Source: Oscillospiraceae bacterium
GTDB lineage: Bacteria; Bacillota; Clostridia; Oscillospirales; SIG627
NCBI GenBank assembly: GCA_015063605.1
Contig: SVTV01000026.1
Coordinates: 1-39,439, forward strand
DNA length: 39,439 nucleotides
Direction of reading: 5' to 3'
Within the stretch, counting starts at the first letter, position 1. Each line of letters opens with the position of its first letter. This document shows, piece after piece, positions 7,914 to 14,937 of this stretch. The notes beneath the pieces were generated by a model. The model did not search any database and was not told where the DNA came from. It saw only the letters and a list, made by a program, of their open reading frames with translations. The position numbers and the translations under genes are program-made.

Positions 7914-8110
7914 CCTCTCCACGTGGGAGAGGTGGTCAATCATGACGGAGAGGGTCATGCTAACAAGGTCGGGGACGCCTCCTGCCGTTTTTGCCCTCTC
8001 AGTCACGCTGTAAGCGCGACAGCTCTCCCGCAGGGAGAGCCTCAAGGTTGTTTTATGCTCAAAAGAACTTAAAGCCTCTCCCCGCGGGAGAGGTGTCATG
8101 AGGGCATTTC
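7913..8110. repeat. REP-like repeat array, left cluster
   Basis: The array contains GCCTCTCC-ACGT-GGGAGAGG with a following GACGGAGAGGG segment (7913-7991), then the GCCCTCTCAG unit with its GCTCTCCCGCAGGGAGAGC hairpin (7992-8069), then a second, shorter CCTCTCCCCGCGGGAGAGG unit (from 8074) that fades near 8110. The same order of modules recurs at 14984-15178 and 15568-15915. I see no gene in 8110-8300, only AT-rich sequence. Confidence 0.85.
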
Positions 8111-8266
8111 GTCGCAGACGTTTGCGGGAACTCCGGCACAAATCCACCGAAAGAGTTTGCAAATTCACATTTTATTCATATTTACAGTTTAAAACAACGT
8201 CCCTCACGGAAAATATTTTTTAACGGAAGTCAAAATTCGAAAATTACGTCATTTTATAATGCAATA

Positions 8267-8296
8267 TGCACAAATAAATCGCATCCGATTTGTGCA
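8267..8296. promoter_or_regulatory. Inverted repeat upstream of surface protein 1, candidate operator
   Basis: TGCACAAAT (8267-8275) and ATTTGTGCA (8288-8296) are perfect 9-bp inverted repeats. They lie 10 nt before the -35 box of the surface protein gene. A regulator, perhaps one of the nearby AraC proteins, may bind here; this is inference. Confidence 0.5.
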
Positions 8297-8305
8297 AAAT
8301 GCATA

Positions 8306-8334
8306 TTGAAAAAAGTTTACAAAAATGTTACAAT
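8306..8334 (+). promoter_or_regulatory. Promoter of surface protein 1
   Basis: TTGAAA (8306-8311) and TACAAT (8329-8334) are 17 nt apart, about 30 nt before the start codon. Confidence 0.7.
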
Positions 8335-8364
8335 TATTCCACTAAAACTTACAGGAGGAATATT

Positions 8365-10047
8365 ATGAAAAAGTTTTTAGCAACTCTTCTCGTAGCTATG
8401 ATGCTCGTTTCTCTTTGCGCTTTTCAGGTAAGTGCTGACAGCAAAGTTGTATACGTAGGCGCAGGCGACACATGGGAAGAAAAGGGTACAGGTACAAAAG
8501 CTGATCCGTACTCCAAAATCTCTATGGCTTTTAAGGCCCTTGCTGCTACAGGCGGCGAAATCATCATCGTTGAAGACATCAACTTGGTATACGAGTACAC
8601 AAACGACGTAAGTGAAGGCGAACCCAATATCCCCGATATCGGTTCTTCCGCTGAAATGGCATTCCATTTCCTTAACCCTCACCATGCGTACCCCATCACA
8701 GTCAGATCCGAAAGTGCTGATGACATAAAGAAGATCACCTTCGCAGGTCACAGAAACAACACTTCTTGGTCTATGAATGGTCCCACAACTTTCAAGAACA
8801 TCACTCTTGATTTCTCCAACGGTACTTACAGAAGATTCTACTCCAACGGATACGATCTCGTTTTCGATGAAGGCTCTTCTTCCCCCGGAACATACCTTTA
8901 CCCCGGTATATCCAACTATGCTACAGCAGAAGATAAGATCGCAAGAAAAGTTACCAACTCTTCTATCGTTTTGAAGGACGGTTCCTACGGTTATCTCTTC
9001 GGCACACAGGTTAATAACGTTGGCGACGAGCTCGTTACAAACTACTATGTTATCGGTAAGGCAACTGTTACAGGTTACGCTTCCCCCGGTCCCATGAACA
9101 ATCTTACATTCAAAGAAGCTAACCTCTATATCGACACAACCGGTTCCGTTACAAATGTTTACTATGGTCACGGATTGAAGAACGGTACTGTAAACGTATA
9201 TCAGAAGAGCGGTGCTGTTACTAACTATCAGCTTCAGCCGTCTACTACAAAAGAGCCCGATGCAGTAGACATCAAGGCAAACATCAATGTTTACGGCGGT
9301 ACAGTAGGCAATGTTAACGCTCCTTTTGCATCTGCTCTTGAATTCACTACGATCAATGTTGCTTCCGGTGTAACAGTTCCTGCGGTTTCCGGTCTCACAT
9401 TCGGCACAGCTTCTGCAGCTCCCGATTTCACACCCAAGTCATATGTAGGCTTCGCTCCCAATGCTGATGCTAAGGCTACTCTTAAGACAACAGCTGAAAT
9501 CAAGCCCAACACAGACGTAGTATTCACAGTTGAAGGCGCTAAAGAAGGCGGTATAGCAATATTCAAGAAGGGTTATGACCTCTCCTTCACAGATACTAAG
9601 ATCGACGTTGAAAACGGCGACGAAACAACTGACTATGACCCCGCATTCAAGTATCCTAAGCTTGACGAAGAAGGCAACATCAAGGTTAACGACAAGGGTG
9701 AAGAACAGTATCAGCAGTACGTATACGGCTCTCCTCTTATGAAGGGCTTCGTAGTAGACGGTAAGGCTACTCTCAACAAGGACTCCGAAGGCGTTATCAA
9801 GTCCATCAACGACGGCGAATATGCTGCTCTCGAAGGTCTCGCAGTTGGCGAATACGTAGCATACTTCTATGCTCCCGGCGCTTCCGCTGCTACAGCTTCC
9901 GTAGAATTCCTCGTAACAGAGAATCCCAAGGTTGTAGAGCCCTCCAAGCCCTCTGTTGACACAGGCGACGAAATCGTTTGGATCGTTCTCGCTACTCTCG
10001 TTTCTGCAATGGCAGCAGCTGTTGTATACAACAAGAAGAGAATATAA
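8365..10047 (+). CDS. Secreted surface protein with beta-helix-like start and sorting-type tail
   Basis: The 560-residue protein starts at ATG 8365, after AGGAGGAA. It begins with a signal peptide (MKKFLATLL, hydrophobic core, cleavage near VSADS). The mature start (GTGTKADPYSKI, GGEIIIVEDI) resembles the first coil of pectate-lyase-like right-handed beta-helix surface proteins, where such a repeat is followed by stacked strands. The C-terminus is DTGDE, a hydrophobic stretch of about 20 residues and NKKRI, which looks like a variant LPXTG-type wall-sorting signal. It shares the NKKR tail with the protein at 12437. Codon bias is strong. No catalytic residues are recognisable; adhesion or glycan binding is a guess. 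A terminator follows at 10083. Confidence 0.82.
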   Translation: MKKFLATLLVAMMLVSLCAFQVSADSKVVYVGAGDTWEEKGTGTKADPYSKISMAFKALAATGGEIIIVEDINLVYEYTNDVSEGEPNIPDIGSSAEMAFHFLNPHHAYPITVRSESADDIKKITFAGHRNNTSWSMNGPTTFKNITLDFSNGTYRRFYSNGYDLVFDEGSSSPGTYLYPGISNYATAEDKIARKVTNSSIVLKDGSYGYLFGTQVNNVGDELVTNYYVIGKATVTGYASPGPMNNLTFKEANLYIDTTGSVTNVYYGHGLKNGTVNVYQKSGAVTNYQLQPSTTKEPDAVDIKANINVYGGTVGNVNAPFASALEFTTINVASGVTVPAVSGLTFGTASAAPDFTPKSYVGFAPNADAKATLKTTAEIKPNTDVVFTVEGAKEGGIAIFKKGYDLSFTDTKIDVENGDETTDYDPAFKYPKLDEEGNIKVNDKGEEQYQQYVYGSPLMKGFVVDGKATLNKDSEGVIKSINDGEYAALEGLAVGEYVAYFYAPGASAATASVEFLVTENPKVVEPSKPSVDTGDEIVWIVLATLVSAMAAAVVYNKKRI

Positions 10048-10082
10048 GTTCAACCACTTGATGTGATCTATTGATCATATTC

Positions 10083-10115
10083 GGGCGCTGCTCCGCACGG
10101 GGCGGCGCCCTTTTT
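10083..10115 (+). terminator. Intrinsic terminator after surface protein 1
   Basis: GGGCGCTGCTCC-GCAC-GGGGCGGCGCCC is followed by five T. The T-run ends only 14 nt before the next start codon (10130). Confidence 0.9.
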
Positions 10116-10129
10116 CGAAATGAGACAAT

Positions 10130-11011
10130 ATGGACAAGCAAAGCTTTCTCACCGCGGCGAAAAGGATGAGCCGCTACAAATCATTCATAGACAATTCCAT
10201 TCTCAATGCAGATCTCTTCTGGTGCCGTATTTACACAATAAACGATGTCAGGAAGAATGCGGGAGCTCACACTCACAAGTATTACGAGCTTCATTACGTT
10301 CTCAACGGAGAAATGGGAATACAATTCAACAACGATCAACCCATTTCCGTAAGCAGCGGTCAATTCATTCTTGTACCCCCCTCTCTCTCCCACGATTCCA
10401 TTGCCATCGGAGATGATTTTCTTAAGATGGTCTGCCGTTTCTCTGTTCAGCACGCATCGGATTTTACTGCCGCAGCTATCGAATCTACCTCCGACACGGT
10501 CATAGTATTCGAATCTGCGGATTCCATGAGACCCCTTGTGGATCTGATGCTGGAATGCGCACTTTGCGCAAGACCCGATGTATACACCATGATATCCAAT
10601 TACCTTGAATGCTTCCTTATGGATTCTTTGTACAAGATAGCATCGGACAAAGAGCTTGCCGCCTCCGAAAAGATCAGCGGTGCCGCTTCAAAGCAACGTG
10701 TGATCGAAATAGAAGAGTTTATAAAAAGCAATATCGGTTCTCTCATCACCTGCGAAGACGTTGCCGATTATTTCAATATGACTCTCCGCCATCTTAACAG
10801 ATTGACAAACGAACACCTTGGTGTCCCCGTTTCTAAGCTTGTTGCAAAGCATAAGATCAATTTCATCAAAGAGCTTCTCGGCACAACAGAACTGACACCC
10901 CGCGACATATCGGAGATGACGGGATTTAAATCCGAATATGCTTTAAGCCGCTTTTTTAAGCAAAACGAAGGCGTATCATTAAGCATATATAAAAAGAATA
11001 TAGATAAATAA
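10130..11011 (+). CDS. AraC-family transcriptional regulator 1
   Basis: The 293-residue protein has an N-terminal cupin-like ligand-sensing domain (GAHTHKYYELHYVLNGEM, then SSGQFILVPPSLSHDS) and a C-terminal double helix-turn-helix domain (about 195-290), including CEDVADYFNMTLRHLNRLT and the second helix pair ISEMTGFKSEYALSRFFKQ. An in-frame stop at 10121 rules out an earlier start. The ATG lacks a clear Shine-Dalgarno sequence and sits 14 nt past a strong terminator. No promoter is visible in between, so its expression may depend on read-through from the surface protein gene. It is a close paralogue of the next gene. Targets are probably the flanking surface protein genes, by position. Confidence 0.9.
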   Translation: MDKQSFLTAAKRMSRYKSFIDNSILNADLFWCRIYTINDVRKNAGAHTHKYYELHYVLNGEMGIQFNNDQPISVSSGQFILVPPSLSHDSIAIGDDFLKMVCRFSVQHASDFTAAAIESTSDTVIVFESADSMRPLVDLMLECALCARPDVYTMISNYLECFLMDSLYKIASDKELAASEKISGAASKQRVIEIEEFIKSNIGSLITCEDVADYFNMTLRHLNRLTNEHLGVPVSKLVAKHKINFIKELLGTTELTPRDISEMTGFKSEYALSRFFKQNEGVSLSIYKKNIDK

Positions 11012-11068
11012 AAGAAAGACATCCGGACTTAAGCCAATCGGTATTTACAGCTGCAGGATGTCTTTCTT
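11012..11068. terminator. Terminator between the AraC genes
   Basis: A perfect 13-bp stem, AAGAAAGACATCC with GGATGTCTTTCTT, closes a 31-nt loop right after the AraC 1 stop. The 3' arm is T-rich. Confidence 0.75.
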
Positions 11069-11104
11069 GTTAGATATCAAATTTGCATTTTAGAATTAAT
11101 ATGG

Positions 11105-11133
11105 TTGACATTACGTAATTATTACTGTATAAT
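11105..11133 (+). promoter_or_regulatory. Promoter of AraC regulator 2
   Basis: TTGACA (11105-11110) and TATAAT (11128-11133) have a 17-nt spacer. The spacer side overlaps the palindrome ATTACGTAAT (11110-11119), a possible operator. Confidence 0.88.
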
Positions 11134-11184
11134 TTAATCGGATCAAAGTTGTCCGTATCCTGTTTATATATTAATGAGGTCTAT

Positions 11185-12069
11185 ATGGAGAAGCAATACT
11201 TTCATACTGCTGCTAAAAGGATGAGCCGATACAAGTCTTCTATTGACAATCCTCTTTTAAAAGCAGATCTTTACTGGTGCCGTATCCGCACCGCCAACGT
11301 TGTTGACAAGATTATAGGAGTTCATACACATTCAAGCTTCGAGCTCCATTATGTACTCGACGGCGAGATGGTAATAATCTTTGAAAACGGCGACAGACAT
11401 ACCTTGGAAAAAGGACAATTCGCACTTATCCCTCCATTCAAGGCTCACGATACGATAGCATACGGCGATGACTTTTCCAAGATCGAATTCAGATTCACAG
11501 TTGACCACGCCATTGATTTTATTCATTCCGCGATCGAATCCATCACAAGCGGCGCAGCAGTATTCAATGGTACCGAATTTATGAGCACCATGGTGCAAAT
11601 GATGCTGGAAAGTGCTTTTTATGCAAGGCCCGATGTTTCCACGATGATGTCTAACTATTTTGAATGTTTCATAATGGATACAATGTACAAAGTAGCTTCC
11701 GAAAGAAAAAACTTGAAGTATTCAGGAAAAGCAACCGGAATGTATGATAATCGCCGTATTCTCGATATCAAAGAATTCATCAGGAGCAATATAGGCTCCA
11801 TGCTGACATGCGAGGACGTCGCAAACTACTCAAACATGACTTTGAGACATCTTAACAGACTCACGAACAAATGCCTCGGTATTCCCGTTTCGAAGCTTAT
11901 TGCACAATACAAAATAGATCTGATAAAAGAGCTGCTGGAAACCACAGATCTCTCGCTTCATGATATTTCCGAAATGGCAGGCTTTCAGTCCGAATATGCT
12001 TTAAGCCGTTTCTTCAAGCAAAATGAAGGGATCCCCATAAGCATCTACAAAAAGAATCTATTCAAATAG
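11185..12069 (+). CDS. AraC-family transcriptional regulator 2
   Basis: The 294-residue protein is clearly paralogous to the gene at 10130 along its whole length (same AAKRMSRYKS start, cupin-like part with GVHTHSSFELHYVLDGEM, and C-terminal helix-turn-helix pair with DISEMAGFQSEYALSRFFKQ). The start is ATG 11185, chosen over 11149 because ATGAGG lies just upstream and the homologous N-terminus aligns there. Unlike its paralogue it has a consensus promoter of its own. The cupin residues HTH and E are kept, so it may sense a small ligand such as a sugar. Its likely target is the surface protein gene downstream, by position only. Confidence 0.9.
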   Translation: MEKQYFHTAAKRMSRYKSSIDNPLLKADLYWCRIRTANVVDKIIGVHTHSSFELHYVLDGEMVIIFENGDRHTLEKGQFALIPPFKAHDTIAYGDDFSKIEFRFTVDHAIDFIHSAIESITSGAAVFNGTEFMSTMVQMMLESAFYARPDVSTMMSNYFECFIMDTMYKVASERKNLKYSGKATGMYDNRRILDIKEFIRSNIGSMLTCEDVANYSNMTLRHLNRLTNKCLGIPVSKLIAQYKIDLIKELLETTDLSLHDISEMAGFQSEYALSRFFKQNEGIPISIYKKNLFK

Positions 12070-12081
12070 CCTTACGTACAG

Positions 12082-12119
12082 CATCGCCGTTTCAAAAGCA
12101 TTCGGCGATGTCCTTTTTT
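12082..12119 (+). terminator. Intrinsic terminator after AraC 2
   Basis: CATCGCCG (12082-12089) pairs with CGGCGATG (12103-12110), followed by TCCTTTTTT. Confidence 0.88.
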
Positions 12120-12436
12120 GTTTTTTAATTTCTATTTCAGTAGTCAGCATTCCGTAATCAGCAAAAATCGCTTTTTATTGATTGCGTTTTATTTCGCTTA
12201 TTATCATTTTATAATGGTACAATTAAATTACAGAAATTCATATGTACCCGTTTTATATGTCCGTTTTGGTTCGAACGGCTTGTCTGATATCGGTATTGTG
12301 TTTTCAAACAAAATAAGTTAGAATAAAATCAAACGGAATACATCCGAGGTAAATCCAACAAAAACAGACAAATCGGAATGAATTCTTCCGTAATGTCACA
12401 AAGTAATGTCACAAAAACGAAAGGAACGGACTAATT
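12120..12436 (+). promoter_or_regulatory. Gene-free regulatory region of surface protein 2
   Basis: A probable promoter is TTGTGT (12296-12301) and TAGAAT (12319-12324), spacer 17. Downstream of it, inside the leader, GTAATGTCACAAA occurs twice in perfect tandem (12390-12402 and 12403-12415), just before the ribosome binding site. An isolated TATAAT at 12210 lacks a good -35. I see no supported gene here. Confidence 0.55.
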
Positions 12437-13294
12437 ATGAAAAGATTCATCATCGCAACACTCATTGTTAGTATACTTATTGCATCAATGTCTTTAAGTA
12501 TAGCTGCAGATAAGCCTTACACGGAATTTTTCCCTGCAAAAGATCTTAAGATCTCCGGCGGAGCGATCTCACAGGTAGAAGCCGAAGGCGCTATTCACGA
12601 CAAGGTACTTACACCTACTGTAAGACTTGAAGAAGCGGACAAAACAAAAGGTTTCGCTCTTACATTCACAGTTCCCGCTGACGGCAAGTACGTAGTTTGG
12701 GGACGTATATTCTACCCCACATATCAGAACAACTCAATGGTATACTCCGTTGACGGCGGCAAGTCCTTCATTTGGGATTTCCCGGATGAAGATCCCGAAG
12801 TTCCCTGCAATGCAAACTGGCATTATTTCTTCCTCACAGACCGTGTTAAGGGCGAATATTCCGATACTAAAAAATACGGCCCCTGGACAATAGAAAACGG
12901 TGATTTCCGTCACTACCCCAACGTTCTTGAGCTTAAGAAGGGTGAACATACAATATACTTCTCCGGACGTGAACAAGGTTGGTACGTAGATGAATTCGTT
13001 GTAACTTCTCTCGGAATCGATGAATACGATCCCAACGCTTGCGAAGGCAACGACAAGATATTCGACTGCAAATTCTGCGGAACAGAACATGAGCATTATT
13101 ATCAGGACTCTTATGCTACAAAGAAGATAACAGCAGAAGAATACTACAATACGGTCCTCTACCCTGAAAAGGAAGAGATCGAAAACAAAGAAGATACCGC
13201 TCCCACTACCGGTGATGTATCCGGTCTCATAGCTCTTGCAGCTCTCGTATCTGCTGCAGGTGCGGCTTTGATGTTCAACAAGAAGAGAGTTTAA
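12437..13294 (+). CDS. Secreted surface protein 2, CBM-like, with sorting-type tail
   Basis: The 285-residue protein starts after AAAGGAACGG. It has a signal peptide (MKRFIIATL to about SIAADK). The body resembles a carbohydrate-binding beta-sandwich of the CBM6/35 kind: GKYVVWGRIFYPTYQNN, SVDGGKSFIWDF, KGEHTIYFSGREQGWYVDEF; this is by eye. A CKFCGTEHEH segment (one CxxC) follows. The end is APTTGD, then a hydrophobic stretch and NKKRV, a wall-sorting-like signal (PTTG resembles the PxTG core). The tail closely matches surface protein 1, so the two are probably anchored by the same machinery. Position next to AraC 2 suggests joint regulation. No enzyme motif is seen. Confidence 0.78.
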   Translation: MKRFIIATLIVSILIASMSLSIAADKPYTEFFPAKDLKISGGAISQVEAEGAIHDKVLTPTVRLEEADKTKGFALTFTVPADGKYVVWGRIFYPTYQNNSMVYSVDGGKSFIWDFPDEDPEVPCNANWHYFFLTDRVKGEYSDTKKYGPWTIENGDFRHYPNVLELKKGEHTIYFSGREQGWYVDEFVVTSLGIDEYDPNACEGNDKIFDCKFCGTEHEHYYQDSYATKKITAEEYYNTVLYPEKEEIENKEDTAPTTGDVSGLIALAALVSAAGAALMFNKKRV

Positions 13295-13326
13295 GCGAAA
13301 GTTTTTTCATATCCTGAGTTTAGGTA

Positions 13327-13400
13327 AAACAAAGTAAGGTCGGACAGAGATTCGCGGGATGTATTTCCTGATGTTTTTTAGCCGGCCTTGCTTTGTTTTT
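13327..13400 (+). terminator. Intrinsic terminator after surface protein 2
   Basis: A 17-bp stem with two G-T pairs (13327-13343 with 13382-13398) is followed by a T-rich end. It directly abuts the next promoter. Confidence 0.85.
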
Positions 13401-13401
13401 G

Positions 13402-13431
13402 TTGACAAAAAACGATCGTCTATTGTATAAT
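13402..13431 (+). promoter_or_regulatory. Promoter of the cysteine-rich protein gene
   Basis: TTGACA (13402-13407) and TATAAT (13426-13431) are 18 nt apart, about 80 nt before the start codon. Confidence 0.82.
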
Positions 13432-13511
13432 ATATTCAGTTAAGAACAAACAAGCAGCTTATCCCCTCATAATATATAATTTTTACAGACAAATAAAGGA
13501 GGCAATCTTTC

Positions 13512-14501
13512 ATGAAAAGAGGCTTTGAAGGTTCAGACCTTTCCGAAAACATTATTGAAGCGCGTCCCGGTGAATTTTTCTGTGCATGCTGTAAAAACGG
13601 CGGTGCTGAATGTACAGCGGAAGACCCCGAAAAAGTAGATGCACTTCTAAAAAGAATAAAAGAAGATCAGAATGTACACGTAGTATTCAAAACAGCCTTT
13701 GACGATGCAGGGGCACGTACTGAGCTTTACGAAAAAACCACGGTAGCGCAAAGAAAAAGAGATCTCGATATTTTAAGAGATATGGGTACGATCCCCGAAT
13801 CCGTGCGCACAGCAAAAATATGGGCACAGCTTATGGAAGAATTTATCCCCAACTGCTCGAAAATATGCGCTCCTTTCAAGGAAGAGCATCCCGGTTATAA
13901 AAACTGCTCCAATGCAGATAAGGACTTTTACGCAGAGGGCTTGAAATCACTTTGCCCCGAAAGAGACAAATGTGAAAAAGCATGTGTCAAGGAAAGCTCC
14001 TGCAAGGCTTTAGCCGATGCCAAGGAATTTTCTATACGTGCGCATCATCTTATGTGCATTTTGTGCCACCGAGGAGGAAGCGCTCCCGATTCTCCCCTTA
14101 TAGAAGACAATCTCTACGAAGCATGGCTTAAGATAGTTGAGAACCACGATATTCCCGTTACGGTTATCGAGGGTCCCGGCAATTGTGTCATCTGTCCTCC
14201 ATGCTACGCCTTCAATAAGAATACGGGACTTTGCTTTGTATCCTGCTCTCTCCGCGACAGAAAGAGAGATACCGATGTATTCTCCATCCTCGGCATACAG
14301 CCCGGAGATACATTGCCCGCAAGAGAAATATACAGAAGAATATGCAAGCATATCAAGAATGTAAAAGGCATATGCCACTTTGAAGAACGCCGCGGCTTTG
14401 AATGGAAGAACTGCGGTCAGATAACGGATACTCGTTACATCCGCGGCAGAGAAGATGCTATAAAGACATTCGGATTCACCGAAGAAGAGATAGGAGACTG
14501 A
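13512..14501 (+). CDS. Cysteine-rich protein with DUF1284-like C-terminal part
   Basis: The 329-residue soluble protein starts after AAAGGAGG. It is unusually rich in Cys: CACCKNGGAEC near residue 25, several Cys at about 115-165, and CVICPPC plus further Cys later on. From about residue 172, SIRAHHLMCILCHRGG, then NCVICPPCYAFNKNTGLC and DRKRDTDVFSILGI follow the pattern of DUF1284 proteins (R-HHLLC, paired Cys, then D-x-x-VL-x-LG), which are presumed metal binding. That assignment is by eye. The N-terminal half has no family I recognise. It stands alone between a terminator and the repeat region. Metal or Fe-S binding is likely; the function is unknown. Confidence 0.75.
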   Translation: MKRGFEGSDLSENIIEARPGEFFCACCKNGGAECTAEDPEKVDALLKRIKEDQNVHVVFKTAFDDAGARTELYEKTTVAQRKRDLDILRDMGTIPESVRTAKIWAQLMEEFIPNCSKICAPFKEEHPGYKNCSNADKDFYAEGLKSLCPERDKCEKACVKESSCKALADAKEFSIRAHHLMCILCHRGGSAPDSPLIEDNLYEAWLKIVENHDIPVTVIEGPGNCVICPPCYAFNKNTGLCFVSCSLRDRKRDTDVFSILGIQPGDTLPAREIYRRICKHIKNVKGICHFEERRGFEWKNCGQITDTRYIRGREDAIKTFGFTEEEIGD

Positions 14502-14510
14502 ATCTACTTC

Positions 14511-14607
14511 GTGTCAATCATGACGGAGAGGGTCAGACTAACAAGGTCGGGGACGCCGTCTGCCGTTTCCGCCCTCTCAGTCACGTCGAAACGTGACCAA
14601 GGTTGTG
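14511..14607. repeat. REP-like repeat leading into toxin-antitoxin copy B
   Basis: A partial GTCAATCATGACGGAGAGGG module is followed by GCCCTCTCAGTCACG. Here the second hairpin is replaced by the compact GTCACG-TCGAAA-CGTGAC form, then CCAAGGTTGTG. The same compact form precedes copies C and D. Confidence 0.8.
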
Positions 14608-14644
14608 TTTGTTAAAATTGTTCATGTATCAGGCAAGTTTCCTA

Positions 14645-14673
14645 TTGACATTTCCGCAGATAGATAGTATAAT
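14645..14673 (+). promoter_or_regulatory. Promoter of antitoxin RNA, copy B
   Basis: TTGACA (14645-14650) and TATAAT (14668-14673) are both perfect, spacer 17. They are identical to copy C. Confidence 0.9.
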
Positions 14674-14679
14674 ATAAAT

Positions 14680-14767
14680 GAAAACAAGGCAACCGTAGAC
14701 GGTGAGCCCTTTAGAAGTTAATAAGAAATTAACCGCTTTGTTGGACGCTGGCGGTTATTTCTTTTTT
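14680..14767 (+). ncRNA. Type I antitoxin small RNA, copy B
   Basis: A transcript of about 88 nt is predicted from the promoter at 14645-14673 to a terminator with stem AACCGC (14731-14736) / GCGGTT (14751-14756) and a T-rich tail to 14767. A 5' hairpin forms from GGCAACCGTAGACGGTGAGCC. The RNA has no ribosome binding site. Its 3' end is antisense to the last codons and 3' untranslated region of the toxin mRNA. The arrangement resembles RatA-txpA and SR4-bsrG in Bacillus. Exact ends are inferred. The plus-strand ORF over this stretch is not convincing. Confidence 0.8.
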
Positions 14768-14841
14768 GTTATGTTAATAACAAGATTTATGACCGATATG
14801 ATCATTGTTATCATTAAAAACAATTGCTCATATGTAACCAT
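14755..14841 (-). CDS. Small hydrophobic holin-like toxin, copy B
   Basis: This is a 28-codon gene. The peptide starts MVTYEQLFLMITMII and ends LVINITKKK: a single membrane helix with a lysine tail, typical of type I toxins of the TxpA/BsrG or holin-like toxin class. It has a consensus promoter (14938-14966) and a very strong Shine-Dalgarno sequence GGAGGGG 5 nt before ATG. Compared with copy C, all differences are synonymous except one Ile-to-Val, showing selection on this frame and strand. The leader of about 90 nt folds the Shine-Dalgarno sequence into CCCTCC-GGAAA-GGAGGG. A convergent antisense RNA overlaps its 3' end. Toxicity is inferred from the family pattern. Confidence 0.85.
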   Translation of the reverse strand: MVTYEQLFLMITMIISVINLVINITKKK

Positions 14842-14847
14842 AATATC

Positions 14848-14881
14848 CCCTCCTTTCCGGAGGGAAAAGTGTTTACCCTCC
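14848..14881 (-). promoter_or_regulatory. Two-state Shine-Dalgarno hairpin, copy B
   Basis: In transcript order there is GGAGGG (14881-14876), CCCTCC (14864-14859) and GGAGGG (14853-14848, the Shine-Dalgarno sequence). CCCTCC can pair with either. The early pairing forms first during transcription; the later one blocks ribosome binding. This is inferred from complementarity only. Confidence 0.6.
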
Positions 14882-14937
14882 TTTTTTCAGAAAGAAGGGC
14901 TACCGCCTACCGTTTTTGTTTGCCTTGTTCGTATGGT

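Noticed and set aside
7884-8168. Minus-strand 94-codon frame
   Set aside because: It is made of the REP-like repeat read through into the last toxin codons. It has no ribosome binding site, and the same wording recurs wherever the repeat occurs.
7411-8300. Prophage or IS element in the gene-free region
   Set aside because: No transposase, integrase or phage-like frame is present, and no terminal repeats bound the region.
8290-8364. Earlier start of surface protein 1 at 8290
   Set aside because: It would include the promoter and ribosome binding site in the coding region and destroy the signal peptide at the N-terminus.
12118-12321. 67-codon frame before surface protein 2
   Set aside because: No ribosome binding site, AT-rich low-complexity composition and overlap with the terminator tail and promoter region.
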